Assembly (NCBI GenBank): GCA_963740555.1
Contig: CAVUES010000003.1
Location: forward strand, 1 to 64,000
Source: Mayfieldus sp963740555
GTDB lineage: Bacteria; Actinomycetota; Thermoleophilia; Solirubrobacterales; 70-9
Direction of reading: 5' to 3'
DNA: 64,000 nt
The translations under genes were made by a program, and so were the position numbers. The notes under the pieces were generated by a model. It ran no database searches and was not told where the DNA came from. It saw nothing but the letters and a program-made list of their open reading frames with translations. Positions within the stretch are counted from its first letter, which is position 1, and the number at the start of each line of letters is the position of its first letter. Below, piece by piece: positions 16,380-23,851 of this stretch.

Positions 16380-17171
16380 CTAGGGCTGACGACACGTCGA
16401 CGACGAAAAACCAAGGACCGGGTGAAGCTCAATCGCGTTGGGGGCGACGCCGTTTTGCCCGTGCTTGAGATCAAAGAAACCCACGCCCCGGATGGTCGCG
16501 AACCCGGCGAGGTCGTGGAAGCTCGATGACGCCCGGCCACAGGCTCGTGTCATCGCTGCCCGCGCTTGACCCATTTTTTTGCGCTTTGGCGACGACCGCG
16601 CACCGGGGCAGGTCGGATCGGGGAACTCAACGATCATTGTCTTCGAGGGGTCGCCGGGCGCACTTATGACCAAATGGATGTCGCGGTCGTCCTCTGCCGC
16701 GAATTCGATCAGACGAGCACGCAATTTGTAGGTCGTCGTCTCAACTCCTCGGATCCGGGGAGTATCAGTACCGACCCCGGGGGCCGGCTTGGCTCGTAGG
16801 GCGTTGACAGTGGTTCGGCGGGGCCGGAAGTTGACGCGACCCACCCGGCTATCGGACAGTGTCTTCACGGCCCAGCGCTCAACACCGCACGTCTGGCCTC
16901 CCTCGCCTCCACCTCCGCCGCTCCCCCCACCGCCTGCTCCCGTCACGCACGGGCAAGGCAGATCCTCACAGGCGATGCCGTCGCCGTCGCCATCGAGGCG
17001 ATCCGGGTCCTGGCTGGGGCCGCCCTTCGAGATGAAGTACTGCTGCGCTTGCGCCTGGGTGCTGAAGTCCGCGCAGTCTTTGTCCGCGGCGCGGGCTGGG
17101 TTCTCGCGGGTCACCGCCACAACCGCGGCGACACAAATCAACACGCTGAAGAAAGCAATCCGCGGTTTCAT
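16380..17171 (-). CDS. Secreted excalibur-domain protein
   Basis: 263 residues. A signal peptide (MKPRIAFFSVLICVAAVVAV) precedes an excalibur Ca-binding domain at about residues 30-72 (DCADFSTQAQAQQYF, then LDGDGDGIACEDLP). A Gly-rich linker leads to a C-terminal domain ending GVAPNAIELHPVL, a motif found at the end of small secreted proteins in many actinobacteria. It starts 9 bp after hxsC and is probably in the same transcript. Extracytoplasmic, possibly wall-associated. Whether it is a substrate or helper of the modification system is unknown. Confidence 0.8.
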   Translation of the reverse strand: MKPRIAFFSVLICVAAVVAVTRENPARAADKDCADFSTQAQAQQYFISKGGPSQDPDRLDGDGDGIACEDLPCPCVTGAGGGGSGGGGGEGGQTCGVERWAVKTLSDSRVGRVNFRPRRTTVNALRAKPAPGVGTDTPRIRGVETTTYKLRARLIEFAAEDDRDIHLVISAPGDPSKTMIVEFPDPTCPGARSSPKRKKMGQARAAMTRACGRASSSFHDLAGFATIRGVGFFDLKHGQNGVAPNAIELHPVLGFSSSTCRQP

Positions 17172-17180
17172 TTCTCGGGG

Positions 17181-18386
17181 CTAGGCGGTAACCGTGAGCA
17201 ACGCCTTCTCGCGCTCGGCTTCCTCGGGACGTATCGCCCTGATGTGGTCGCTGAACCGATATTTGGCCGAGTAGAAAAACCCCCCGCATTGATCTGCCAC
17301 GCTGCAGCGCAGACATTCGGGGTGGTACTCGTTCTTCCAATCGCTGATCGATCGCACCGCGAAAGGCCACAGCTCGCGGTCGATGAGGCACAACTGGTGG
17401 TTGTAGATCATCGTCTTCACCCTGCGGCGGTCTAAGCGCCTGACCGCCTCGACAAGTGCCTCGTTGTACTCGACCGGGTCGATCCAAACGTCTTGAAAGT
17501 TGGCGCGTGCAAAGCCGGTCATCTCCAGCCCCATGAGCGCAACTTGGTCGACGAAGGGCAGATTGCGAGCAATGAAATCCGCGATCTCAACGATGTGAGG
17601 TGCGGTCTGCTTGTGCAGCACTACGCGTATTTCAATGCGCTGTTGTAACTCGCCGAGATGAAGGATGCCGCGCACCGTGTCCTCAAAAGCGCCGGGCGAT
17701 TGGACCACGTAATCATGGAGCGCCGGCTCATCGCCATAAATAGGGATGCCCACCATCATGTTGGCGTTATCAACCGCCGCATAGGAGGTTGCGAAATCCG
17801 GGTCAGCGAATCGACGACCGTTAGACAGGATGTGCACCGCGGCAAATGGCAAAAGATTGCGGCATAGCCGCAATAGGCCCAGCAGGCCACTCCCGTAAAG
17901 CGTCGGTTCTCCGCCGGTGAAACCGATGTCGGTAGTCGTTCGCGGCAACAGTCGGACCAGCTCTCGCGCATCATTAAGGAGCCAGTCGTCATTCCCTTGC
18001 TTCGGGGGCTGTGAGCACATCAAGCAGTAGTGGTCGCAACGTTCTGTCAGAAGAACGCTGTTCTGGTGGCTCTTGTGCCGCCACAGGACCCGGACCCGTT
18101 CACCGGTCTCTGGGACGGCAATGACATCCCCGGCATCCAAATGATGCAGGAGCGGAGGGAGACCAACTTGAGGGGTCGGAGCGCCGACTTTGCGGGACTC
18201 ATCCTTGGTCAGATACAGATCGAAACCTTCAGGAACCTCCTGGTCGTCGTCGACGAGGAACGCCCGCCCGGACCGTTGAGCGGTGAGTGTCTCCGAATCG
18301 ACGAGGAGCCACACGGACCTGTCAAGGGGTTTGTCGATCTCGGCGTAGGTCGCTCTTCCTCGAAGCGCGATCATCGGCCGGCCCAT
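17181..18386 (-). CDS. hxsC: His-Xaa-Ser system radical SAM protein HxsC
   Basis: 401 residues. Radical SAM cluster C117-x3-C121-x2-C124 (TERCDHYCLMCSQPP), the GFTGGEPTLYG motif for SAM binding, and a C-terminal Cys motif (CLRCSVADQC) before GGFFYSAKYRF. This is the HxsC layout (TIGR03977, from memory): an N-terminal domain of about 110 residues, the radical SAM core and a short Cys tail. Its start overlaps the end of hxsB by 16 bp. With HxsB it should modify the His-Xaa-Ser repeat peptide HxsA; the chemistry is not known to me with certainty. Confidence 0.9.
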   Translation of the reverse strand: MGRPMIALRGRATYAEIDKPLDRSVWLLVDSETLTAQRSGRAFLVDDDQEVPEGFDLYLTKDESRKVGAPTPQVGLPPLLHHLDAGDVIAVPETGERVRVLWRHKSHQNSVLLTERCDHYCLMCSQPPKQGNDDWLLNDARELVRLLPRTTTDIGFTGGEPTLYGSGLLGLLRLCRNLLPFAAVHILSNGRRFADPDFATSYAAVDNANMMVGIPIYGDEPALHDYVVQSPGAFEDTVRGILHLGELQQRIEIRVVLHKQTAPHIVEIADFIARNLPFVDQVALMGLEMTGFARANFQDVWIDPVEYNEALVEAVRRLDRRRVKTMIYNHQLCLIDRELWPFAVRSISDWKNEYHPECLRCSVADQCGGFFYSAKYRFSDHIRAIRPEEAEREKALLTVTA

Positions 18387-19825
18387 TCGAGAAAGACGGA
18401 TCGGGCGCTCGCGTCGTTCTCATATTTGTCGAGCAATAGCTTGAAAATCGTCATATTGCGGCGGCAGAAATCAGACAGCGGCTTTCGCCCTACGAAGTCC
18501 CCGCTTGTCGCGTAGTGGTACACGGGGTCCGCTCCGCAATACGGCTCAAACGCGCAGTCGTTGCACATCGGGGCGCTGAGGGCGAACGATTCCTCCAAGG
18601 GCTGCAAGAGCGCCTCCGAGAGCATGATGTCGGCATAACTGTCGGTGTGGACATTCCCGAGGCGGAACGTGGTGTCGCCCATCTCGGCCAGCATCCGACC
18701 CTCATCAGACGCATAAACGTCGCCGTCGTAGTTGTAGACGATCGCCCCTATCCCGATGCCGGACGGTGAGGTTAGGTCCACGTAGCCGGGGTCCTCGTTG
18801 GTGAGCATCTTCTTGAGGATCGTGGCCGCGTAACGCTCAGTGAAATCGACTCCCTGCTCATTGAGTTCAAGGACGTAGTCCAGTCCTTCCTCATAGAACT
18901 CCAGCCACCGCTCGGCGTCATACGCCGAATAGGACTTCGTCTTCACCGCGAACCCATATGGGGATAAGGGCCGAAGAAAAATTTCTTTGAGACCTTGGTC
19001 TAGGTAGCAATCAATGATCTCCCGCGCACGACCGAGGCTTGCTCGTGTTGTCGTCATCAAGGCTGCAACCCGGTCGGCACCAAGCGTTTCCCGCACTCGC
19101 CTGATTCCCGCCACCGTCCGTTCCCAGCTATCGCGTCCCGGTCGGGGGCGGTTCTTGTTGTGGAGATCTGCGGGTCCATCGAGCGATGTTGAGATGTAAA
19201 TCCCGTGGTCGCCACAGAAGTCCAGCACCGCGTCGTCTAGCAGCGCGAGGTTGGTCGCGATCACAAAGATCAGGTTCTTGCGATGCTGCTCATTCAGCCG
19301 TTCGGCCTCCAGCACGATCTCTTTGACCAGGGGGAAATTCAGCAGCGGCTCGCCGCCTTGGAACTCGATCTTCAAGGCCTCGGACGGGGAGTGAAATGAA
19401 AGCTCAAGCCCGCGCCGTGCCGTTTCGGGGGACATGTCGTAACTGTCCTTGTCCGAACTCTGACGCGAGACTTGGCAATACGGACAAGCGTGCTCGCACC
19501 GCAGCGACACGACGAAGATCTGTAATCCCGTTGACTCGGGAAGCCTCCGATGGCGAGTCCTGGTCTTCAGTGCCAAGAGGTCCAGCGAGACCCGATCTCC
19601 CTCCTGCTTGATGATGTGTTTCGCCCTAAGCCTTCGGACGAGCGGGGAATCGATGGGCAACTGCTGATCAGCAAGCTCGTCGAATTCGTCCGAAGACACG
19701 AATAGGTGCTCCCCAACCACGTTGGTCAGGAGCACCTTCGACTCCATGCGCTCAAACCGAAATGGCAGGAGTTCCCATGAGTCCGTAGCCGGGAAAAAGG
19801 CGTCGGCAGTCTTGAACTTCGACAC
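18371..19825 (-). CDS. hxsB: His-Xaa-Ser system radical SAM protein HxsB
   Basis: 484 residues. Radical SAM motif C110-x3-C114-x2-C117 (RCEHACPYCQVSR), IEFQGGEPLLNF, and a C-terminal SPASM-like auxiliary cluster region (MCNDCAFEPYCGADPVYHY with a later DFCRRN). The N-terminal region about 1-95 resembles a peptide-recognition segment. This fits HxsB (TIGR03978, from memory), the paired maturase found only with HxsC, HxsD and HxsA. It begins 3 bp after hxsD. Substrate inferred: the HxS-repeat region of HxsA. Confidence 0.9.
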   Translation of the reverse strand: MSKFKTADAFFPATDSWELLPFRFERMESKVLLTNVVGEHLFVSSDEFDELADQQLPIDSPLVRRLRAKHIIKQEGDRVSLDLLALKTRTRHRRLPESTGLQIFVVSLRCEHACPYCQVSRQSSDKDSYDMSPETARRGLELSFHSPSEALKIEFQGGEPLLNFPLVKEIVLEAERLNEQHRKNLIFVIATNLALLDDAVLDFCGDHGIYISTSLDGPADLHNKNRPRPGRDSWERTVAGIRRVRETLGADRVAALMTTTRASLGRAREIIDCYLDQGLKEIFLRPLSPYGFAVKTKSYSAYDAERWLEFYEEGLDYVLELNEQGVDFTERYAATILKKMLTNEDPGYVDLTSPSGIGIGAIVYNYDGDVYASDEGRMLAEMGDTTFRLGNVHTDSYADIMLSEALLQPLEESFALSAPMCNDCAFEPYCGADPVYHYATSGDFVGRKPLSDFCRRNMTIFKLLLDKYENDASARSVFLEWAGR

Positions 19826-19828
19826 AGC

Positions 19829-20170
19829 TCACTCGTCCTCGTTATCGACGAGGCCGGTCTTGGAAAAAGCGAGAGCCAGGATCAGGTTGCGCGCTTCCTG
19901 TGTTTCATCGCGGATCCGCTCTCTCAAGGTCTGATCTAGGACTTCGTTTCGGAAGTCAGCGATCGTTGCCTGGAGGACTTCTGGCGCCTCTTTAGAGAGG
20001 TAGAGCGTGCAGCAAATAACCGTATCCTCGACCGCCAACTCACAGGACAAACGATCCGAGAACTTGTAGGCGGCCCGCTGAATTGCGTCTGCGGAATGCA
20101 TCGAGCCATCGAAGGTCAGCAGCTGCCGTACCGGGGAACCGCCCTCTTGATTGTCGGCGTGAATCGTCAT
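19829..20170 (-). CDS. hxsD: His-Xaa-Ser system protein HxsD
   Basis: 113 residues. The conserved C-terminal part shows EVLDQTLRERI followed by ARNLILALAFSKTGL, matching the 'LLNDYxLRE' signature by which the family (TIGR03976) is defined. The N-terminal part is a small alpha/beta unit. No catalytic motif is visible; probably a helper or recognition subunit of the two radical SAM enzymes. Its ATG overlaps the hxsA stop by 3 bp. Confidence 0.85.
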   Translation of the reverse strand: MTIHADNQEGGSPVRQLLTFDGSMHSADAIQRAAYKFSDRLSCELAVEDTVICCTLYLSKEAPEVLQATIADFRNEVLDQTLRERIRDETQEARNLILALAFSKTGLVDNEDE

Positions 20171-20526
20171 GAGGAGGAGACGTGGGAGGAGTGGGAGGCG
20201 TGAGACACGTGACCGCCGCCTCCTCCCCCCACGCCCGAGATGTGCGATGCGTGCGAGACGTGCGAAGCGTGAGAAACATGGCCGGGACTTGAAGGGGTCG
20301 GCGGCGCAGTCGTCGGAGGGAGGGCCTGCAGGGTCGTCGTCGATGTAGCCGTAGTCGTAGTCGTCGCTTGGACGGTCCGCGTCTGCGTCGTTGTCCCGCC
20401 CGGCACCGTGCGTGTGACCGTGTCGCTCTGTGTCCGGGTGACGGTCTTATCCGCGCCGCAGGCCGCAATCGCAGCGGCGACCGCTGCGCTGACCGGGACA
20501 AGAAACGCCTTCCTCTTGGGCTTCAA
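20167..20526 (-). CDS. hxsA: His-Xaa-Ser repeat precursor HxsA (lipoprotein-like)
   Basis: 119 residues from a TTG start (20526). An N-terminal signal with possible lipobox ending at Cys23 (AAAIAACGAD) is followed by a Thr-rich linker (about 28-80) and two blocks of His-Xaa-Ser triplets. Five triplets (HVS HAS HVS HAS HIS) occupy residues 83-97 and four (HVS HAS HSS HVS) 106-117, separated by a Gly run. This is the hallmark of HxsA (TIGR03979), the presumed substrate of HxsB/HxsC. Here it is first in the operon, whereas the commonly cited order places it last. Confidence 0.9.
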   Translation of the reverse strand: MKPKRKAFLVPVSAAVAAAIAACGADKTVTRTQSDTVTRTVPGGTTTQTRTVQATTTTTATSTTTLQALPPTTAPPTPSSPGHVSHASHVSHASHISGVGGGGGGHVSHASHSSHVSSS

Positions 20527-20559
20527 TTCGCCGCGTGCCTTCCACCCCCACGCGGTGGG

Positions 20560-20590
20560 ATCGTATTCGATGGCTTGCGAGCGGTGTCAA
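20560..20590 (-). promoter_or_regulatory. Candidate promoter of the hxsADBC operon
   Basis: On the minus strand, TTGACA (20585-20590) is followed after 19 bp by TACGAT (20560-20565), 34 bp upstream of the hxsA start. The -35 hexamer is a perfect match; the spacing is 1-2 bp long. It lies in the 91-bp gap after the Lys-Pro lipoprotein gene, so the hxs genes can be transcribed independently. Confidence 0.5.
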
Positions 20591-20617
20591 CCCGCGAGCT
20601 TCTCGCGGTCACGCCAT

Positions 20618-21211
20618 TTAGCAAGAGGGCGACGACTTGGCTTGCATATTCGCCGTGGTCGTACCCGTCGAAGTAGTGGCGACGGCGTATTCCAAGCCGA
20701 TGTATTGCTTGAGCTTCGCGCTGCGCCAGACGATGCAGGTGTCGGTGTTCGGTTCCCCGATTCTTGCGTCGGACGGAAGGGTCGTTACGCCGCCGGTCAG
20801 AGATACCCGCTCGCGGTTGCCGGCCGGGGGCTTGAAGTTCTCAGTCATGGTGAACGCGGTCACGCGGCCATCGGCGTCCGTGCCTGTGACGGTGTACCAA
20901 GCGAGTCCGGGCACCGCCGAGGGATTCGGGGGAGCCTGCGGTTGCTTTGACTTGAACGTAGCCTCGTCGCTTCCCAGCCCCCCATAACCAGCTGGCGGTG
21001 CGACCGCTACTGGCTTCGGCTTGGGTTGCGGCTTCGGCTTGGGCGGGACCGGGGCGGGCTTCGGCTTGGGTTTGGGCTTCGGTTTCGGCTTGGGCTTCGG
21101 CGGGGGCACTGCGACAGACGTGGACGAGGACGAGCTGCTGTTGCTCCCGCAGCCCAGGGCACCCAGGCCTGCCAAGGCGACGACTAGGACGATGAGCGGT
21201 AGACGGTTCAT
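20618..21211 (-). CDS. Lipoprotein with Lys-Pro repeat spacer
   Basis: 197 residues. Lipobox ALGC at about residue 21, a Ser run, then an extended (KP)n spacer of roughly 35 residues typical of wall-spanning segments. The C-terminal domain of about 110 residues contains a TACIVWRS-like strand (NTDTCIVWRSAKLKQ) and a final Cys. Surface-anchored, with the domain projected through the cell wall. Just upstream of the hxs operon on the same strand. Domain not recognised. Confidence 0.7.
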   Translation of the reverse strand: MNRLPLIVLVVALAGLGALGCGSNSSSSSSTSVAVPPPKPKPKPKPKPKPKPAPVPPKPKPQPKPKPVAVAPPAGYGGLGSDEATFKSKQPQAPPNPSAVPGLAWYTVTGTDADGRVTAFTMTENFKPPAGNRERVSLTGGVTTLPSDARIGEPNTDTCIVWRSAKLKQYIGLEYAVATTSTGTTTANMQAKSSPSC

Positions 21212-21229
21212 GTCGCAACCAAAATGGAG

Positions 21230-21265
21230 GGGCGGCGGAGCCGATAGGGATTAGCCCCGCCGCCC
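21230..21265. terminator. GC hairpin between secreted-protein genes
   Basis: Arms GGGCGGCGG (21230-21238) and CCGCCGCCC (21257-21265) are perfect. On the minus strand the stem is followed by ATTTTGG, consistent with partial termination after the small excalibur gene. Confidence 0.5.
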
Positions 21266-21280
21266 GTATCCCCAAGCTAT

Positions 21281-21499
21281 CTAGAAGGAGTCCTCGCAGG
21301 CGACCCCATCGTGGTCCGCGTCAAGACCCGCCGGGTCTTTGTGCGGGTGATGGTGCTTGAACCAGTGCTGCGCCTTGTGCTGGCTGCTGAAATCCGAGCA
21401 ATCCTTCGGATCGTTGGCTGCGACGGGAGCCGCTGCGACTGACAATGCGAAAGCGGCGGCGATGGTCGCGATTAGGGCGCGGAACTTGAAGCTCGACAC
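21281..21499 (-). CDS. Small secreted excalibur protein
   Basis: 72 residues. A signal peptide (FRALIATIAAAFALSVAAAPVAA) is followed by a single excalibur domain that fills the mature protein: DCSDFSSQHKAQHWF, DPAGLDADHDGVACED. The DxDxDGxxCE loop is the predicted calcium site. A second excalibur protein lies after hxsC, so the operon region is bracketed by two members of this surface family. Confidence 0.85.
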   Translation of the reverse strand: MSSFKFRALIATIAAAFALSVAAAPVAANDPKDCSDFSSQHKAQHWFKHHHPHKDPAGLDADHDGVACEDSF

Positions 21500-21567
21500 G
21501 CTTTACCTCCGGGTTGGATCGGCCCCCTGCACCGACCCTAACCGGGCCGCGGCCATCCTGACAAGTT

Positions 21568-22449
21568 CTACGTCCCGGCCTCGCTGCGTATCGAGGCCTC
21601 GTCGAGCGGAGACGTTTCGCGAACCGCCGTGACGCTCAGCACCAGCGGCGCGATCTCCTTGACGAAAAACCCTTCGCCGTAGAAAGCGCGGAGGGCGTCG
21701 CCGACGCAGTTGAGGACCTCGCCTGTCATCGATGAAATCCACTCAACGACCGCTGCGCGACGAATCACAGACGGCTGGCGGCCGTAGGCGAATTCCCGTC
21801 CGTCCTCCCAAAGGCCGCTGATGCAGGTCGATCGGCGGTTGTGTGCCACGCGACTCATCCGGTCATAGACCTGGGCGCTGAGATCGACCGTGCTGCCTAT
21901 AGACGGCAACTCCTGATCTCGCATCGCTTCGTCGAGCTTGTCCTCCCATCGACCCTGGGCCTTGCGTGCAGCCCCTGCCCTGACGAAGTTCTGCTTACCC
22001 TCATCGTCTAGCCAAAGGCGGAGCAGCTCCTCCTCGTCGGGATCGCAGAAGACGAGCAGGACCCGATTCGCCTCGTGAAGGGTCCGGGCGGTGACCATCG
22101 CCTCGGTATCGATACCGGCCTCCGCCTGGACGATCAGTGCTTCGAGGAGCCCCAGAGAGCGACCGGAGACCAGCCAGAGCGCAGAGCCCCGCGAATAGGC
22201 GGCCAGGTCTAGGTCGGTCCTGTCGGCGATGCGGCGGTGCCAGGCCTTGAGCTGCTCCAGGGCCATCCGGCACGCTGCTATCTGCGCCTCCATGCGGGGC
22301 TTCGCGACCTTCTCGTTAGCGAGGTCGTCCATGCGCTGGGCTTCACGCGCATGCCTGACTTCATCCGGCAGCTCGCGCAGGGAAAGGCGCTGCTCGACGA
22401 GGGGCTTCTCGTCGGCTGGACCGGCATCCGCGATCGCCTCGTCTGCCAC
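21568..22449 (-). CDS. DUF5677-like helical protein, partner of AbiGi-like gene
   Basis: 293 residues from GTG 22449 (GAGG 5 bp upstream); the frame is open far upstream but that part is antisense-like to the neighbouring gene. All-helical core with SLGLLEALIVQAEAGIDTEAMVTARTLHEANRVLL, resembling DUF5677-type proteins, and a C-terminal segment beginning RMSRVAHNRRS. It begins 11 bp after the AbiGi-like gene and is probably co-transcribed. Could be the effector of a two-gene defence unit; not demonstrated. Confidence 0.65.
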   Translation of the reverse strand: MADEAIADAGPADEKPLVEQRLSLRELPDEVRHAREAQRMDDLANEKVAKPRMEAQIAACRMALEQLKAWHRRIADRTDLDLAAYSRGSALWLVSGRSLGLLEALIVQAEAGIDTEAMVTARTLHEANRVLLVFCDPDEEELLRLWLDDEGKQNFVRAGAARKAQGRWEDKLDEAMRDQELPSIGSTVDLSAQVYDRMSRVAHNRRSTCISGLWEDGREFAYGRQPSVIRRAAVVEWISSMTGEVLNCVGDALRAFYGEGFFVKEIAPLVLSVTAVRETSPLDEASIRSEAGT

Positions 22450-22460
22450 CGGTGCCTCGA

Positions 22461-23306
22461 TCAGTTGCTTTCGAACGGCGTCACGTCGTCCGACCCGAGG
22501 CCCATCAGGTGGGCGATGATCCGCTCCAGCCCCCACCGCGGGTCGATGCACTGGCGCCGGGGATTGCGACCGGGCAGGCGCCACATCATGTGCGCGTCCT
22601 TCAGGACCTCCTCGAAGTAGTCGATCGCTTCCTCCGGGCACAGGATCAGACATGGCGTCAGGGCGGCTGGGAGCCAGACATCGCCGCGCTTTCGCCACTC
22701 GCGCTCCCACCAGAATTCCTTCTGGGTGCCGCCGGTTGCGGTCCATGTCCCCATGTGCTCGAAGAGCGGCAGCAGCTTCGCAATCGGCTGGTTGTGGAAG
22801 TCGCCCGAGTCGGCCGCGTCCTGCGCCAGCTGGTTGATGGCGTGCGACTCCTCCCAGTCGTGCCCCGAGGTCTGGTCGACGTAGAGGATCGGGTTGATTC
22901 CGCGCCGCCGGGCGACGATCTTCGTCATCGCCACGCCGTAGGGCTCGAACTTCACCGACCGGCCCTTGATCGCGACGACGTGGGAGTAGATGTGCTCCAG
23001 CGGAGTCTCCGTGAAGCTGACCGCGCGCTGGGTCTGCTGGTCCGTATCGCTCGGGTCGTCGTGTTGCTTGCCCCAGCCCATTGGCGTCCGCGCCTCGATC
23101 TTCCCTGCTCTGATGATCGACTCCAGGTTCTGCCGGGCGGTGCTCCCGTCCTCCGTGTCCTTCGTCAGGTGCACGACGAAGGTCGAGAGGTCGCTGCGGC
23201 GGTTGAGCACGTCGCGGATGTCGAGAGGCGGCGCCTCGGCGTCGGCGGGCGGCGCGAGGGCATCGATCGGCGGGACGGCTGGGGGGTTCTGCGGCGGGGC
23301 TGTCAT
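22461..23306 (-). CDS. AbiGi-family protein (abortive infection-like)
   Basis: 281 residues, ATG preceded by AAGGAAT. After a Pro/Ala-rich head, the core carries VLNRRSDLSTFVVHLTKD, ESIIRAGKIEARTPMGWG, AVSFTETPLEHIYSHV and GVAMTKIVARRRGINPILYVD. This succession of blocks matches the AbiGi antitoxin family (PF10899, by recollection). Such genes are linked with abortive phage resistance. Its place at the end of an integrative element, beside an unrelated helical partner, fits cargo defence (inference). Confidence 0.7.
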   Translation of the reverse strand: MTAPPQNPPAVPPIDALAPPADAEAPPLDIRDVLNRRSDLSTFVVHLTKDTEDGSTARQNLESIIRAGKIEARTPMGWGKQHDDPSDTDQQTQRAVSFTETPLEHIYSHVVAIKGRSVKFEPYGVAMTKIVARRRGINPILYVDQTSGHDWEESHAINQLAQDAADSGDFHNQPIAKLLPLFEHMGTWTATGGTQKEFWWEREWRKRGDVWLPAALTPCLILCPEEAIDYFEEVLKDAHMMWRLPGRNPRRQCIDPRWGLERIIAHLMGLGSDDVTPFESN

Positions 23307-23414
23307 CTATGTATTCCTTGGTGGTTGCAGGAGGTTCAAGCGTAGAGGTACGGTCAGACGCCACCGGCCCGTCTGGGGACACGGCGGGGACACGCCCTGA
23401 TCGGCGCCAAAACG

Positions 23415-23434
23415 AAAACCCCGCCGTAGCGGAG
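23415..23434 (-). terminator. Terminator-like hairpin after tRNA-Cys fragment
   Basis: On the minus strand, an imperfect stem (CTCCGC/GCGGGG with TACG loop) followed by TTTT. It is nearly identical to the hairpin at 23659-23678, so two tRNA 3' ends in this region are each followed by the same terminator type. Confidence 0.6.
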
Positions 23435-23445
23435 CTTCTCGATAA

Positions 23446-23490
23446 GGCGCCTACCGGAATCGAACCGGTGTAAACGGCTTTGCAGGCCGG
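23446..23490 (-). pseudogene. tRNA-Cys(GCA) 3' fragment
   Basis: The minus strand reads an anticodon arm with loop CTGCAAA (GCA), a variable region, a T-arm with GGTTCGATTCC and the 3' acceptor strand GGCGCC. The D-arm and 5' acceptor strand are absent, so no tRNA can form. It has the same extent as the tRNA-Arg att fragment, which suggests it is the att core of a different element that uses tRNA-Cys. Confidence 0.8.
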
Positions 23491-23658
23491 ATGATCACTG
23501 AACGATCCACGACCGAATCGTATTCCGCGTCTAGTGCGAGGGCCTCAAGTGCCGGGTTCGATGAGCGTAGGCGGAACAGCGGCACGGAGGCACTTACCGG
23601 TCGATCTTGGTACCCGATTGGTACCCGCTTACTGAGCGTAAGCGGCTAGCAACACGAG

Positions 23659-23678
23659 AAAACCCCGCCGTAGCGGGG
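23659..23678 (-). terminator. Intrinsic terminator of tRNA-Arg
   Basis: Perfect 6-bp stem CCCCGC/GCGGGG with a 4-nt loop, followed on the minus strand by TTTTC, 10 bp past the 3' end of tRNA-Arg. Because it lies inside the element, the element supplies the terminator for the host tRNA. Confidence 0.75.
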
Positions 23679-23687
23679 ATTCTCTAG

Positions 23688-23760
23688 CGCCCCCGGCAGG
23701 ATTCGAACCTGCGACCCGCGGCTTAGAAGGCCGCCGCTCTGTCCACTGAGCTACGGGGGC
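23688..23760 (-). tRNA. tRNA-Arg (TCT anticodon)
   Basis: Intact 73-nt cloverleaf on the minus strand: acceptor GCCCCCG/CGGGGGC, D-arm GCTC...GAGC, anticodon loop CTTCTAA and T-arm GGTTCGAATCC. CCA is not encoded. The 3' 43 nt are the right att repeat of the integrated element, so integration restored a full gene. Confidence 0.96.
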
Positions 23761-23851
23761 GAGACCGGGTCACACCGGCCGCGCCAGCGTAGCGCCGGGG
23801 TGCGTCAAACCGGGCCGGCGATGTTGCCGCGTCGGAGACATGGGCGTTGGA

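Larger units (their letters stand above)
5491..23730. mobile_element. Integrated element in tRNA-Arg(TCT), about 18.2 kb
   Basis: Bounded by an exact 43-bp direct repeat (5491-5533 and 23688-23730) derived from tRNA-Arg(TCT). A tyrosine recombinase lies next to the left copy and an excisionase-like HTH gene follows. The cargo includes an ATPase/Toprim replication-type module, an XRE repressor-like gene, a cassette between repeats, an IS1182-type transposase, a His-Xaa-Ser system, secreted excalibur proteins and an AbiGi-like gene pair. Composition is visibly less GC-rich than the flanks. No conjugation genes (TraB/FtsK, relaxase) or phage structural genes are seen, so it is a small integrative element that may be mobilised or satellite-like. 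Confidence 0.9.

Noticed and set aside
20186..20300. CRISPR-like repeats in the HxsA region
   Set aside because: The short repeats (CGTG.GA.G units) are codons of the His-Xaa-Ser triplets, in frame and without spacers; not a CRISPR array.
21000..21110. Tandem repeat as a mobile or regulatory element
   Set aside because: The GGCTTCGGCTTGGG-type repeat is the Lys-Pro spacer of the lipoprotein gene, a coding repeat.
23446..23490. A functional tRNA-Cys
   Set aside because: The 5' half is missing and the preceding sequence does not form a D-arm or acceptor strand.
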